Assembly (NCBI RefSeq): GCF_027942865.1
Contig: NC_134515.1
Span: 16,221,227-16,285,226 of the forward strand
Source of the DNA: Odontesthes bonariensis
Taxonomy: Eukaryota; Chordata; Actinopteri; Atheriniformes; Atherinopsidae
DNA: 64,000 nucleotides
Reading direction: 5' to 3'
Under the pieces are notes generated by a model. It did no database searches and was not told where the DNA came from. It worked only from the letters and a program-made list of their open reading frames with translations. The position numbers were made by a program, and so were the translations under genes. Every line of letters begins with the position of its first letter. Position 1 is the stretch's first letter. Below, piece by piece: positions 23,793 to 38,526 of the stretch.

Positions 23793-24810
23793 AGTGGAAT
23801 TCACCTTTAGCCATCGTGCACTATTAACATGGATAATGTACTCTTACTTGGTATTTTACTTTAAAAAAAAAAAAAGATTTTGCGTTATTTTGTAAAATTG
23901 TATACAATTGCGTCTTGAGCCGTAATTTTCACTACTGTATTGATTGGCTCAACTAACCAGAATGCATTGCGTGTAACCAGGCCGTTGCCAACTTGCCATA
24001 CCAACGCGACAAGCCGAAGCAACTTGCAGAGCGGAGAGACAGCGATAGAGACAGCGATAGAGAGATAGAGACAGCGAGATAGATAGATAGATAACGCGGA
24101 CCACGCCAAGATCCGTATATGCAGTGAACACTTCAGCCAGGAAGACTACGATGACTGCTTTTCAGCTCAGCTGTTGGGTAATGCCGGTTCGCAGTCCAGA
24201 AAACTGAAACCAGGTGCGTTACCCAGGATTGCCATGGCTACATTATTAAAGTTGAGTTTTACCATAGAGTTGCGCACAGTCATCACGGTGCACTTAGGAG
24301 AAAGATGGGGATGAAACTTTGGTCATTTCGATGGCGAGATGATATTGCCTGTGTTCGATGGACGAGTAGCCTACGGCAAGTCAAAATGTGAATTCATTGT
24401 GCTCCTCCGCGATCTTGTAGCCATTTTCGGCATATTTATTTGAGGCAAAAATGAACCATTGTCATCCTCCACAACCACAACAGTTGGACTTTACACGCAT
24501 CAATGCGAATTGCACACACAAATATCCGACTACGGATAGTCCAGTGTGTCAAAATACATTATGTACATCCATACTGCCATCATTTGTATGTGTTCTTGCG
24601 CCCTCTTGTGTCATCAAAGTGACATAACCGTTGTAGTTTGTTATTTTTTCTTCCGGTGATTTCATGACGCATCAAATCACCATTTCTAAAAAATGAAAAG
24701 GTTTTATATTTAATATGAAGACATAATACCCAGTGGTAGCACAATTCACTATTATATTATGGTCAAATATAGTGATTGGGCACGATGTTGTTTAAAGGGT
24801 GAATTCCACT
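23793..24810. mobile_element. TTAA-flanked DNA transposon with a THAP exon (Kolobok-like)
   Basis: Inserted in the left LTR and flanked by TTAA at 23789-23792 and 24811-24814. The right LTR has the empty TTAA at 26779-26782. Terminal inverted repeats start AGTGGAATTCACC. At about 24105-24212 the plus strand encodes RICSEHFSQEDY and later LKPG before a GT splice site, which is the second half of a THAP zinc-finger domain. TTAA targets plus THAP domains are known from the Kolobok superfamily. At 1.0 kb it is too short for a transposase, so it is nonautonomous. A GATA/GACA microsatellite lies at about 24029-24092. piggyBac also uses TTAA and is the main alternative. Confidence 0.68.
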
Positions 24811-26818
24811 TTAAGTAGAAACCGTTTTTGGCACATCTGAACTGAGTAGGAAGTAACTGATGACAAGGCAGGAAGTGGTAAGGAAGTTACAGGAAACCGT
24901 ATCAAAATAAAAGGTGTCATTATAAAGGTCTTTATATATATATATATATCGCCCTAATGGCGACACACTCCCCGCCTGACCACTGTGAGGTCACTACACA
25001 AGCATTAACATTAAACTCAACTAAGAACTGCATCTGAAACATCAGTCCTTGCGCAGAAGCAAAACAGTTTCGGTCACTGGTCTAAGGTAAGTTTTTGATT
25101 GTCCTTGTTTTGCTGTCTTTAATTCCACCTTACGGACTCTTCCATCTGTTCCTGGAATAGCCTTTGTGACTACTGCCAAAGGCCAGTTGTTGCGGACAAC
25201 TTGGTTGTCTTTGAGGAGGACGATGTCACCGTCTTGCAGACTCTGGTGGGACCTTGTCCATTTCTTGCAGCCTTGTAGGGTTGACAGGTACACTTGTCTC
25301 CAACGGTTCCAGAACAAGTTGGATAAGGCTTGTACTTGTCTCCACTGCTTAGTGAGGAAGTCCCTGTCTGTGAAGTCACCTGGAGGTGGTGGGACGCTGA
25401 CTTTCTGCGTTAACAGCATCGATGGTGTGAGGATGTATGGATTCTCTGGATCATTCGATACTGGAACTAATGGTCTTGCATTCAGAATTGCAGTCGCTTC
25501 TGCCATTAGTGTGCACAGAACCTCATGAGTTAGGCGAGTGCTGTGATCACGGAGCATTGAATCCAGGATTCTTTGAGCTACCCCAATGAGGCACTCCCAT
25601 GAACCCCCCATGTGTGAGGCATGAGGCGGGTTAAACACCCAGGAGCATCCTTGTTGGTGCAGGTACCTCTGCATCGCGCTGTCTGGTTGATCTGCACTCA
25701 GCCCGAGTTCTTTACAGGCCACAATAAAATTTGTGCCGCAGTCTGACCTCAGTTGTTTGGCTGGCCCTCTTATGGCTAAGAAACGCCTGCGTTTATGCAG
25801 CTTGAGGTGTCCATTGAGGTAATCACCTCGACGTGAACTGCTCTGGAGCTCATGCAGCAGAATAGTATGGCCCAGCACTTGCTCTCAGGTTGCGTCCCTC
25901 TGGTGCGTCTGGTGTGAACATGCCAAGGTCCGAAGACATCCAGGCCCACATACGTGAAGGGAGGGCAGGTTGTAAGGCGCTCTGCGGGCAAATCTGCCAT
26001 TTGTTGTTCCTGCATCCGTCCTCTAAGTCTGAGACAGGTGATGCACTTGTGAATAGTTGAGTTAACAAGCCGCTTGCCTCCCAGGATCCAGAGCCCAGCA
26101 GCTCGTACAGCACCTTCTGTTAAATGCCCAAGTAACTGCTGACTCCCAGACAGCTGCTACGGCTTCAGCTTCTGCTGCTTCACGGCATATGGCTAGTGTT
26201 TCAATCTCAGTCTCTTTTTTAACTTTTTCTATCCTAGCTTTGGCTTCTTGCTCAGCATATTCGGCACGCACTTTTGCAGCTGCTGCTTTTGCTCGTGCGC
26301 AAAGTAAAGCATTGGTTGATGAGGCAGATGAATGAAAGCTGCTTCCACTTCTGCTTGATTTATTAGATCTAGTTTCCATCTTGACTCGATGTTCAATGCT
26401 AACTTCAAAGTCTTTTCACTGTGTTGTCTTCACTGCAGTGTATTAACTGAAGCTATCCAACAAATTAAACTCTGATGCAATAACCAGGAGTCTGTACTGT
26501 AGTTAACATTTCACTGTTGTTTACTTGAAGAATCCAGCATCACATGGCAGAGTGAAAACTGCAACAAACAAAGTTTGACTGTTTTTAACATAAAGTTTAG
26601 CTTGACATGAAGTCTCATGAAATATCCTTGTAAGTACATGTAAATAAAAACGATCTTTTAAACCTATTTATTACCTTCTCTTTCAACTTTATACTTAACT
26701 TAATCCATTAATTATTTAACTTAAATAATGAAATTTATTTACGACTTTACTTCTAGCATCGTTCACGGTCAGGAATACTTAAGTAGAAACCGTTTTTGGC
26801 ACATCTGAACTGAGTAGG

Positions 26819-27875
<1,057 letters not shown>

Positions 27876-28003
27876 ACTGAGTAGGAAGTAACTGATGACA
27901 AGGCAGGAAGTGGTAAGAAAGTTACAGGAAACCGTATCAAAATAAAAGGTGTCATTATAAAGGTCTTTATATATATATATCGCCCTAATGGCGACACAAT
28001 CCC

Positions 28004-28770
28004 AAAGGATCATCACATTTCCAGAACAATAATAGCTCATTGTCATGAAAAGGTGCAACATCAAGGCAAAGGTATGACTATTAATGAGCTCAGAACACAG
28101 GGATATTGGGTTCAAGGAATGAACAGAGCTGTGGCAACTTACCTTCATCAGTGTGTTCGATGCAGAAAACTCAGAAGGTTCACAGAGGAATAGCAGATGG
28201 CAGATCTACCATCAGAGCGTGTGGATCCATCACCACCATTCACCTACTGTGGAATGGATTGTTTCGGTCCATTTCTCACCAAACAAGGACGCAAAGTGCA
28301 AAAACGATATGGTCTCCTTATCACATGCCTCAGCTGTCGAGCCATCCACATCGAAATGTTGGATGACATGTCAACTGATTCCTTCATTAACGGACTGCGT
28401 TGTTTTATTGCCATAAGAGGGGCAGTGCGTCAGATAAGATCTGATCAAGGAACTAATTTCATGGGAGCAAAGAATGAACTAAAAGAAGCTCTCAAACAAG
28501 TGGATGCTGATCATCTGACCACGTTTTTAGCAGAGAAACAATGTGATTTTCTCATGAACACTCCCCATGCTAGCCATGTAGGAGGTGTTTGGGAACGACA
28601 GATCAGGACAGTGAGAAATGTTCTCCGTTCCACTCTCTCACTCTCATCAAGCAGACTAGACGATGCCTCTCTGCGAACATTCTTTTATGAAGCTATGGCT
28701 ATTGTGAAGAGTCATCCATTGACGGTTAACAATCTGAGCGATCCAAATAGTCCAGACTGTTTATCAAGAT
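28004..28770 (+). mobile_element. BEL/Pao element fragment, right part (unit C)
   Basis: Continuation of the fragment interrupted at 23429. It encodes integrase-like sequence (GMDCFGPF, SDQGTNFMGAKNE, HASHVGGVWERQI) typical of the DDE core of BEL/Pao. Fossil and broken. The shared unit flank follows it. Confidence 0.8.
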
Positions 28771-29089
28771 CCTAGAATGCTTATAATCCTAGTACATTAG
28801 CTCCTACACTTTTTTTTTTTCTCACTGATAAATTTGTTTTAAAAAAGTCTCTTCCACAAATTATCTCTGGACAATTAACTTCTTTGGACACTGTGTTGAT
28901 TAGAGTTTCCACACATGTAATTCACATCAGGAGGCCATATAAGTCAGTCTCAGGAGTAGAAAAAGAAATTGGTTTATTCAAACAAGTAGAGGCTCCACGG
29001 TAGAGTGTGCAGGAGAAAGGATTTGATGCAATATGTGACCGTGTAAAGGGTTCGTGATTTGTCAATAGACAATAGTGTCTCAAGCTAAT
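28771..29089. repeat. shared flank between BEL/Pao fragment and unit D
   Basis: Matches 61320-61654 before unit J and, apart from the extra insert, 7508-8690 before unit A. It holds a poly-T run and no gene. The last 100 bases, from AGAGGCTCC onward, are also what follows the L2 tail in the other unit ends. Confidence 0.55.
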
Positions 29090-29830
29090 AATTTTCTCTC
29101 CTGGACATCATGAAAAACATTTTACTTGGGAACTAGCAGGGGGAAATGTCCACAATATCCTGTTGATTGACCTGTGCATATCTAAATTGTCAAGAAAAAT
29201 TTCAAGGCTTCAGATAATACAGTATGTAAAAATGGCTTACATTGTTATTCCCTCTATTCTTAGTGTGACTTACGAGTCTGTCGTTGTTTTATTTTCAGTT
29301 TTAATATAAAATCAAGGAAATCAGAGTAAACACAAAAGAAGCCATTGACATTAAAGGATACAAACATCAATAAACATAAACATTTGAATACTATTTTAAA
29401 TACAAACAAAATAACAAAAAGAAATTAGATCCTTTTTTGAATAACTTTGGATTAACTGATGACAGGTGAGGGATTCAGGATTAGTATAAAAGATGCATGA
29501 AATACATCTTTTGAAAAAATTTAGCTCTTTAATGGTCATCTTAACAAAGAAAACAAGTTACAGCTCAAAATTAATTATCACAACTTTCTCATTTCAACAA
29601 TAAAAAAATCTTTTTCTTGTGCAACGAAGAACATTTTATAAAATGCAACTGTACCAGTAAAAACAGCAAGAGGGCATCTGTTGTCACATCTTCCCAGAGA
29701 TCTCGGGAGAATGTAACTAAACAGGCACAAGGGCCCAGCATCCTCTGTGCTGCTCAGCCTGAGGTTGGTGTAGTGGTATATTTGTCCCAACACGAGTACA
29801 CGACCGCATTTTTGTCTGCAAAAGATATCA

Positions 29831-30656
29831 ATGGAGACATACTGGTCTACATTAGGTGCACTGTTTTTATTATTTGGTGTATTCAGGGACTCTTCTGCAG
29901 GTTTCTCTGGAGAACCTGGTATGCTAATTTTGTTCTACATATACACGTGTTTAATGTATAATATACCGTGTTTGCTGTTTCCATCTAAAAATGCACATTT
30001 GTTTATTCAACTGAGTTAATAATCAGGCAGTTTAGTTCATGTTAAACCAGCTTATTTTCATGTGAGTGTCTGTCAAAATGGACCTGCCTGTGTGCCTCCT
30101 GTTATCAGTAAGATTAAGAATGTTCACTCGAGAATATGTTAAATCTTCTCAGGGAATGAGGAGATGTAGAGCTCAAGCCTGGACAGTTTATCAATGAGCA
30201 ACAAACAATGTCATTAACTCACAAGACATACTTTCCGTCTGAAATGTTAACTTCTACTCCTGTTCTACAAGGCTTTGCATGTATGTCTTTCATTTTCCCC
30301 TAAGCAGAGATGCAGTGTCCTGTCCCAGATCAGCCCTTCAGTCATTGTGGTATACTTTGCTATCATGACTTTGACTGTCCAGGTGGTCAGAAGTGCTGCT
30401 CCATTGGGTGTGGTGTACAGTGCACTGTACCAATATTAGGTAAGATATAATCAAACTGGTAACACCCCCAGATTCTCTCCCTATACTCTTACCAGAACAT
30501 TTAGCAATTTAGTGCTTTCTGACAGTGAAACCAGGTGGCTGTGGTCCCAGCTCCCCAGTTGCTCGTGGGAGGTCCTGCTCTCACGATGGCGATTGTCCAG
30601 GACGCCAGAAATGCTGCAAGTCAATCTACGGTCCTAAATGCAAAAACCCTCGATGA
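29831..30656 (+). CDS. unit D secreted two-WAP protein
   Basis: Exons at 29831-29918, 30308-30439 and 30526-30656 give 116 residues. First WAP loop CPVPDQPFSHC, then CYHDFDC and GCGVQC; this is the unit A/B type with single differences. The last domain is also the A/B version (SSPVARGRSC, GRQKCCKSIYGPKC). The upstream region is about 150 bases shorter than in other units (a gap around 29450), which may matter for distal regulation but leaves the proximal promoter intact. Confidence 0.86.
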
Positions 30657-33600
30657 TTGGACAATGAGAAAATGCATCATGCATCCTTGGATGAACTTGT
30701 TTGGTTTCTCCAATGCTACATTGATTAAAATGTTTGTGCATTACTTATATGTGTGTGGGTGTTTTTCTGCTTTGCCATAAGGCTGACAATATGTATTTCA
30801 TCTGTATCTGTAAATGGAAATGAGAGCACAGAGCAAGGTTGTCTTACAACTTTACGTTCGGCTAGATCATCTTTCCCCATGCCGTTTCTGTTCACTCTCA
30901 ACAGCAAATATGTAATAATTAAGTTGGGTCACTTTTAAATGTACTAGTGTCACAAATCTGTAGGTGAAAATAGTGAGATGGAAATGCAAAATGTCTGATA
31001 CATTTTTTTTTTTAAATTTGCCCTCTATTAAGTCGTGTACATGTAAACTTCACTGAGTACATCATTCAATTAAAACCCAAGCAATACTGTACACTTTTAA
31101 CCATAATCATTCATGGGACTGGGTGGGAAGCAGAATCGTGCAGTATCTGGCCTTGATGAGTCTCAAAGTGCATGCTCTTGCACAAAGATACACAGATTTG
31201 CACCTCCTGCCACTACTTCCTTTCTGCTTGTAAGCATTTGTGGCCAAATGAGCATCTGGAAAGTGGGCACATTTCTGTATAAACACTTATTGTCACAAAT
31301 TTCAAAACTTCAGCTGCATCTTTGTTGGATTGATATTAGACGAAACGATTGTTTTTGGATTACAGTATCTCTGCATTAGATAAACTTATGAATATGTGCC
31401 CTTCCTGCATGTTTACACTTTAACGTGAAAATAACTAGACCAGCAGATACCTCCAGTGCCTAAGTAACCGGAAGTTGTTCACTCTCAAAAAGGCGACTAA
31501 ATCATGCCTGTAAAAGTCATTCATCAATGTGACCTCTTTATGACTGACAACATCATTCCACCTTAGGTCTGAAATATTGAGCAGTTGAGCAGAACTGCTC
31601 AATATGCTTGAGCAGTAGTAAATATCTGCTTTTTTTGCTCTTTGAGTGTGGAGCATTTTATTCATATTTTTACCAATTAACAAAACTGTTGCAATTCACA
31701 TTTTCTGGAATATATTAACGATACATGCATTGCCATAGCTTATTTGATAGACAAATTCATACATATCCTACGCTATTCTATTGGGTCAGTAACAGGGTCT
31801 TGAACTAACCTCCCAAGGATTAGCAGTGCCGGACCTTTTAATTGTTCCCTGAACAGCACATGCAAGCAATAATCTACAAAATGAACCAAAGGAGCTTTAA
31901 TAACCAACATATAGAACAAAAAAAAAAAAAAAATGGTGCTTTTTGCACAATTGAATATGTTTAGGATCTCCAAAAGTTAGAATGTTTGAAGTAAATTTGT
32001 AGTAGAAATTAAACAACTGAGTTGCTCTTGGACTCACTGGGCACCAAACTTTAGGAGGTTATTTTGGAACCCAGTGATGATGTTCCTCCACCCCATGGAC
32101 ATCAACTCTTCCTTCTCTTCATCCCAACATCGAGGTTTGAGACTGATCTTTCTTGGTTCAGGGTGATCAATCTCTGATGGTCCTGTGGCAGCGGATGAAT
32201 CACTCATGGAATCCTTATGGATCATGGAGTCGTTATAAAAGAAATCTTTTCCTTCACACTTTGCTACTTTGATCGTTCTCTTGTTGAATAGCGCTCAACC
32301 TCTTCAAGGCCATGCCTCTACAGAAAAGCAGATTTAGTCTGTCCTCATATGGAAAAAATGACATCTATGTCTGAAGAAATCTACATTCTCATCTTCTCCA
32401 ACACCTGACTCTACGTGGCTTTCGGTAAAGTCAGTAACATAGACACTCACATGCGTTTTCCAGGCTCGGTTTGTTCAATCAAGATCAGAAGTAAAACTAT
32501 ATTTATGTTATCAGTTTAATCACAGCGACAAAGATGAAGACCACATGCCTCTTTATGGGGGATTGAAGTTCTGATAAATTAAGGGTTCAGAACCTTTTTT
32601 GTTGGCCATTTGCTTGAAAAACAAACAGCTTGCAGCTACCCAAATTTTCCCAATATGTGGAGTGCCGATTTAACTGTTGGGTTTGTTTTCTCTCAGTCTG
32701 GCAGAATTGGGAACATGTTTGTCTGCACAAAAGTGGGAACTACGTAGGAAGTCAGTCATGTTTCAGCTCAGATGTGATTTATCACTGCCAGAAAACAGAA
32801 CATAAATGTTTGTCAGTTTATTAAAAATGCGATTATACTAAAGCTGAGTCACAGGAACTGTACAGACTGTAACATTTCACATGCTACTCTCTCAGAATTA
32901 AGTTTAGAAGAGCATGACAGAGCACAGTGTCCAAAAACTCCAGTTACTATAAGATAAACTGAAACCTCATTAACTGATGAGTTATTAATGATTGGTATAT
33001 TTCAACGAGCCAAAGCATTTTTATTATGGAAACGTTCAGACGGTGGCATATAACATTCAAGCATGCATCCAAAAGTCAGTTCAAATTACATGTATGTATG
33101 GGGGCCGTTTCCTTTTTTTTTTTTTTTTTAAATATCAGTAGTTCAAAATAAGCAATGTCTTTGCTTAAAGATATGGTCAGCAAAAAACAAACAAAAAACA
33201 ATGTTCATGTCTTGTCAATAGTTTTGTCAGGTGGGCAATAAAAATCCACAAGGGACAGTTAAAAGGTCGGACTGTTAGTGCTTTTGAAATGCAATGTTTG
33301 GCTTTTGGAAACCTGATCACCGAGTCTTGGCTGAGGCTGTTTTTACAAAAAGAAAATGTCATTCTGACAGAGTCACTGTGACTTAATGTGCCATTTTATC
33401 TTATCTCACTTGGTGGGGAGATGGCAAACAGCAGGTCAGAAGCACAGAGGAAGAGTAAAGGTAACAATCTTTCTGCATGGGCTGACACATGAGTGGAGAT
33501 AAATTGGTCTCAACATAACTAGAGTAATTTACTTGTTTGAAACAGTAAAATTACGTCTCAGTTATGGTATGAACTAAAGTTACTGTTTTAAACATCCTCA

Positions 33601-33952
33601 AAACCATCAACCCAAAACACAGATTTAGTCACCACAGCATCTCATACAGCCTTTGTTCCTTCTACTCATCAGAGAAATCCAAAGGTTTGACTTTCTATCA
33701 AAAGAGGACAAACATCTTTCTTTTTTTCTTTCTTTTTTCCCAATAAACCCAGCAGGAAATCATCCTGAATACATTAATATTGAATAAAATGATTTGTCCT
33801 CTTCCATTTGAGGTGGGAAAAAAAAACTCAAGTTGTTCTTTAAAACATTCAGTTTTTCAGTTCTTCCCTGAATATTAACTGTTTTCCAGTGGTTTCACCA
33901 AAAAGGAAAAAGTGTTTTTTTTTAAGAAGTCAGTGGGCCCTATTATGCGAAC
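30657..33952. other. unit D spacer
   Basis: Same content as the unit A spacer, with the hairpin at 31574-31605. No supported gene. Confidence 0.55.
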
Positions 33953-34662
33953 TCATAGCGGTGGCACACCCCTCATCTTGCGGATGATGTTGGCTATCCA
34001 CTTCGCCAGGCCCGGGTTGGGCTCTTCTATCTGGAAGCTTCGAGTCAGTAGATTGTAGAGGGAGCCGTAGCCCACTGCCACAACAGTGCAGGTCAGGCAG
34101 ATGACATTATAAGGCATGCTGAAGTCTGGAGTAGGCAAGTTGACCAGCAGAGGCTCCGTGTAGACACGCACAAAGTAGCTAGACTCCTCTTTACAAGGGA
34201 AACTGGTGGGAGATGAGGAACCTCAATGGTTATTTGATTTTCCAGACAAAAAGTGCACAAATAGCAAGCAGCAAAAAGTATTTCCACGAGTCAAAAAAAA
34301 TAAAACTATACTTACAAGCTGCTGAAAAGTGGTTGTTCCTGAGTGATGTTTGTATCCATGGCGACAGCGCTTGGTACAAGAGAGCTGATAATTGAGGACC
34401 TAAATGTAAAGAAACAAATTTTTCTTGTTTTGAATGTCAGTAAGTCAACACTTTTTACTAAAAATCCCCATATCAGAACTATATATTCATATGTCGCTTC
34501 AAAGACAAAATTTCAAGATGAAGTTCAAACATGTGTCTGGAAACAGTCAAAAAATGCATACCCAACATAGAAGCCATGGTTGGGATCTGGTGTGTACTCA
34601 GTCCATTTAAGCAGAGCCCTCTCAAACTGCACCGTAACCTCGGTAACGGAGTGAGGTTACGG
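33953..34662 (-). pseudogene. pigt: pigt fragment with three terminal exons, unit D
   Basis: Minus-strand exons at 34562-34662 (partial; ends DPNHGFYVG), 34316-34399 ([16 protein letters not shown] to QPLFSS) and 33953-34202 ([19 protein letters not shown] to RGVPPL and stop). They join in frame through GT-AG introns and match the C-terminal third of the lumenal and membrane part of PIG-T. The first exon is cut at the unit junction, so the rest of the gene is absent and no complete protein can be made. Units D and E are the only ones to keep this longer form without an L2 insertion. The copy appears undamaged where present, which implies a recent origin from a functional gene. Confidence 0.85.
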
Positions 34663-35551
34663 TCATTTGCTCTCCTGGACATCATGAAAAACATTTTACT
34701 TGGGAACTAGCAGGGGGAAATGTCCACAATATCCTGTTGATTGACCTGCGCATATCTAAATTGTCAAGAAAAATTTCAAGGCTTCAGAGAATACAGTATG
34801 TAAAAATGGCTTACATTGTTATTCCCTCTATTCTTAGTGTGACTTACGAGTCTGTCGTTGTTTTATTTTCAGTTTTAATATAAAACCAAGGAAATCAGAG
34901 TAAACACAAAAGAAGCCATTGACATTAAAGGATACAAACATCAATAAACATAAAAATTTGAATACTATTTTAAATACAAACAAAATAACGAAAAGAAATG
35001 AGATCCTTTTTTTGAATAACTTTGGACCTTTAATAGACACAGGTATAAAGGAAACTATTAGTGTTAAGCAGCCAACTTCAATGTATTAAGACAGAAAAAA
35101 ACACATTCAGCAGTAGTTGCAAAAAGGTGAAAAGAAAGACGAACATGTTATAAGCGCTCTACACTCAGCGGATTATCTGATGACAGGTGAGGGTTTCAGG
35201 ATTAGTATAAAAGATGCATGAAATACATCTTTTGAAAAAACGTAGCTCTTTAATGGTCATCTTAACAAAGAAAACAAGTTACAGCTCAAAATTAATTATC
35301 ACAACTTTCTCATTTCAACAATAAAAAAATCTTTTTCTTGTGCAACGAAGAACATTTTATAAAATGCAACTGTACCAGTAAAAACAGCAAGAGGGCATCT
35401 GTTGTCACATCTTCCCAGAGATCTCGGGAGAATGTAACTAAACAGGCACAAGGGCCCAGAATCCTCTGTGCTGCTCAGCCTGAGGTTGGTGTAGTGGTAT
35501 ATTTGTCCCAACACGAGTACACGACCGCATTTTTGCCTGCAATAGATATCA

Positions 35552-36377
35552 ATGGAGACATACTGGTCTACATTAGGTGCACTGTTTTTATTATTTGGTG
35601 TATTCAGGGACTCTTCTGCAGTTCCCCCTGGAGAACCTGGTATGCTAATTTTGTTCTACATATACACGTGTTTAATGTATAATACACCGTGTTTGCTGTT
35701 TCCTTCTAAAAGTGCACATTTGTTTATTCAACCGAGTTAATAATCAGGCAGTTTAGTTCATGTTAAACAAGCTTATATTCATGTGAGTGTCTGTCAAAAT
35801 GGACCTGCCTGTGTGCCTCCTGTTATCAGTAAGATTAAGAATGTTTACTCGAGAATATGTTAAATCTTCCCAGGGAATGAGGAGATGTAGAGCTCAAGCC
35901 TGGAAAGTTTATCAATGAGCAACAAACAATGTCATTAACTCACAAGACATACTTTCAGTCTGAAATGTTAACTTCTACTCCTGTTCTACAAGGCTTTGCA
36001 TGTATTTATTTCATTTTCCCCTAAGCAGAGATGCATTGTCGCAACACAATTGGGCCCCCAGGGGGGTGTGTTGATCTTTGCTCTAATGACAGTGACTGTT
36101 CAGATGGTAAGAAGTGCTGCCCCACTGCGTGTTGGTATCAGTGCGTTGTACCAACATCAGGTAAGATATAATCAAACTGGCAACACCCCCAGATTCTCTC
36201 CCTATACTCCTACCAGAACATTTAGCAATTTAGTGCTTTCTGACAGTGAAACCAGGTGGCTGTGGTCCAAGCTTCTACGTTGCTTATGGGAGGTCCTGCT
36301 CTCATGATGGTGATTGTCCAGGAGAACAGAAGTGCTGCAAGTCAATCTACGGTCTTAAATGCAAATACCCTCAATAA
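35552..36377 (+). CDS. unit E secreted two-WAP protein
   Basis: Exons at 35552-35639, 36029-36160 and 36247-36377 give 116 residues. The signal exon ends SSAVPPGEPG, unlike the SSAGFS of the others. The first WAP is the most divergent type: first loop CRNTIGPPGGC, CVDLC between cysteines 2 and 3, and ACWYQC near the end, where other units have GCG. It keeps all eight cysteines. Only unit J shares this type. The last domain is the FYVAYG version, identical in protein to that of unit C. Confidence 0.85.
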
Positions 36378-38151
36378 CTGGACAATGAGAAAATGCATCA
36401 TGCATCCTTGGATGAACTTGTTTGGTTTCTCCAATGCTACATTGATTAAAATGTTTGTGCATTACTTATATGTGTGTGGGTGTTTTTCTACTTTGCCATA
36501 TGGCTGATAATATGTATTTTATCTGTATCTGTAAATGGAAATGAGAGCACAGAGCAAGGTTGTCTTACAACTTTACGTTCGGCTTGATCATCTTTCCCCA
36601 TGCCTTTTCTGCTCAGTCTCAACAGCAAATATGTAATAATTAAGTTGGGTCACTTTTAAATGTACTAGTGTCACAATCTGTAGGTGCAAATAGTGAGATG
36701 GAAATGCAAAATGTCTCATAAATTTTTTTTTTTTTAATTTGCCCTCTATTAAGTCGTGTACATGTAAACTTCACTGAGTACATCATTCAATTAAAATCCA
36801 AGCAATACTGTACACTTTTAACCATAATCATTCAAGGGACTGGGTGGGAAGCAGAATCGTGCAGTATCTGGCCTTGATAAGTCTCAAAGTGCATGCTCTT
36901 GCACAAAGATACACAGATTTGCACCTCCTACCACTACTTCCTTTCTGCTTGTAAGCATTTGTGGCCAAATGAGCATCTGGAAAGTGGGCACATTTCTGTA
37001 TAAACACTTATTGTCACAAATTTCAAAACTTCAGCTGCATCTTTGTTGGATTGATATTAGACGAAACGACTGTTTTTGGATTACAGCATCTCTGCATTAG
37101 ATAAACTTATGAATATGTGCCCTTCCTGCATGTTTACACTTTAACTTGAAAATAACTAGACCAGCAGATACCTCCAGTGCCTAAGTAACCGGAAGTTGTT
37201 CACTCTCAAAAAGGCGACTAAATCATGCCTGTAAAAGTCATTCATCAATGTGACCTCTTTATGACTGACAACATCATTCCACCTTACGTCTGAAATATTG
37301 AGCAGTTGAGCAGAACTGCTCAATATGCTTGAGCAGTAGTAAATATCTGCTTTTTTTGCTCTTTGAGAGTGTGGAGCATTTTATTCATATTTTTACCAAT
37401 TAACAAAACTGTTGCAATTCACATTTTCTGGAATATATTAACGATACATGCATTGCCTTAGCTTAATTGATAAACAAATTCATACATATCCTACGCTATT
37501 CTATTGGGTCAGTAACAGGGTCTTGAACTAACCTCCCAAGGATTAGCAGTGCCGGACCTTTTATTGTTCCCTGAACAGCACATGCAAGCAATAATCTACA
37601 AAATGAACCAAAGGAGCTTTAATAACCAACATATAGAACAAAATAAATAAATTGGTGCTGTTTGCCCCATTGAATATGTTTAGGATCTCCAAAAGTTAGA
37701 ATGTTTGAAGTAAATTTGTAGTAGAAATTAAACAACTGAGTTGCTCTTGGACTCACTGGGCACCAAACTTTAGGAGGTTACTTTGGAACCCAGTGATGAT
37801 GTTCCTCCACCCCATGGACGTCAACTCTTCCTTCTCTTCATCCCAACATCGAGGTTTGAGACTGATCTTTCGTGGTTCAGGGTGATCAATCTCTGATGGT
37901 CCTTTGGCAGCGGATGAATCACTCATGGAATCCCACTTCTGACAGTCATTATAAAAGAAATCATTTCCTTCACACTTAGCTACTTTGTTCGTTCTCTTGT
38001 TGAATAGCGCCCAACCTCTTCAAGGCCATGCCTCTACAGAAAAGCCGATTTAGTCTGTCCTTATATGGAAGAAATGACATCTGTCTGAAGAAATCTACAT
38101 TCTCATCTTCTCCAACACCTGACTCTACGTGGCTTTCGGTAAAGTCATTAA
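36378..38151. other. unit E spacer, left part
   Basis: Standard spacer with the hairpin at 37295-37326. No supported gene. Confidence 0.5.
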
Positions 38152-38522
38152 AGGTGGGGTATGAGATCTTGGAAAAACGGTTCCTGCAAGCTATATTTTT
38201 GAAAATACACAACCTTGCCTCTCCCTTCAGCCCACCCCTCGAAACCATGCCTTCAAAACACATGAACGAGTCACGAGTCTGTGAACGCGCAGGGGGGAGG
38301 GGGGAGGGGGGCTGACGGTTGATTGGCATGTCAGAATCCAATAGAAGTAACTCTCATCATTACTTCTATTGGTCAGACATTTCCTCTTGCTACACCCTCT
38401 ACAATGGACTAAAATATTTATTTTTTTCCAAACATTCTATTTTAGTGGGTGCAATGGGGTCGTGAGGAGGTTTTCAGACAATATGATAAAAAATGCTCCA
38501 GAAAACATCTCATACCCCACCT
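38152..38522. mobile_element. nonautonomous TTAA-flanked DNA transposon (MITE)
   Basis: About 371 bases between TTAA at 38148-38151 and TTAA at 38523-38526. The ends are perfect inverted repeats of 16 bases, starting AGGTGGGGTATGAGAT. Units without it read GTCAGTAACATAG at this place, so the insertion is specific to unit E. It carries a GC-rich GGGGAGG patch and no coding sequence. The target and size suggest a piggyBac-like or Kolobok-like MITE. Confidence 0.75.
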
Positions 38523-38526
38523 TTAA

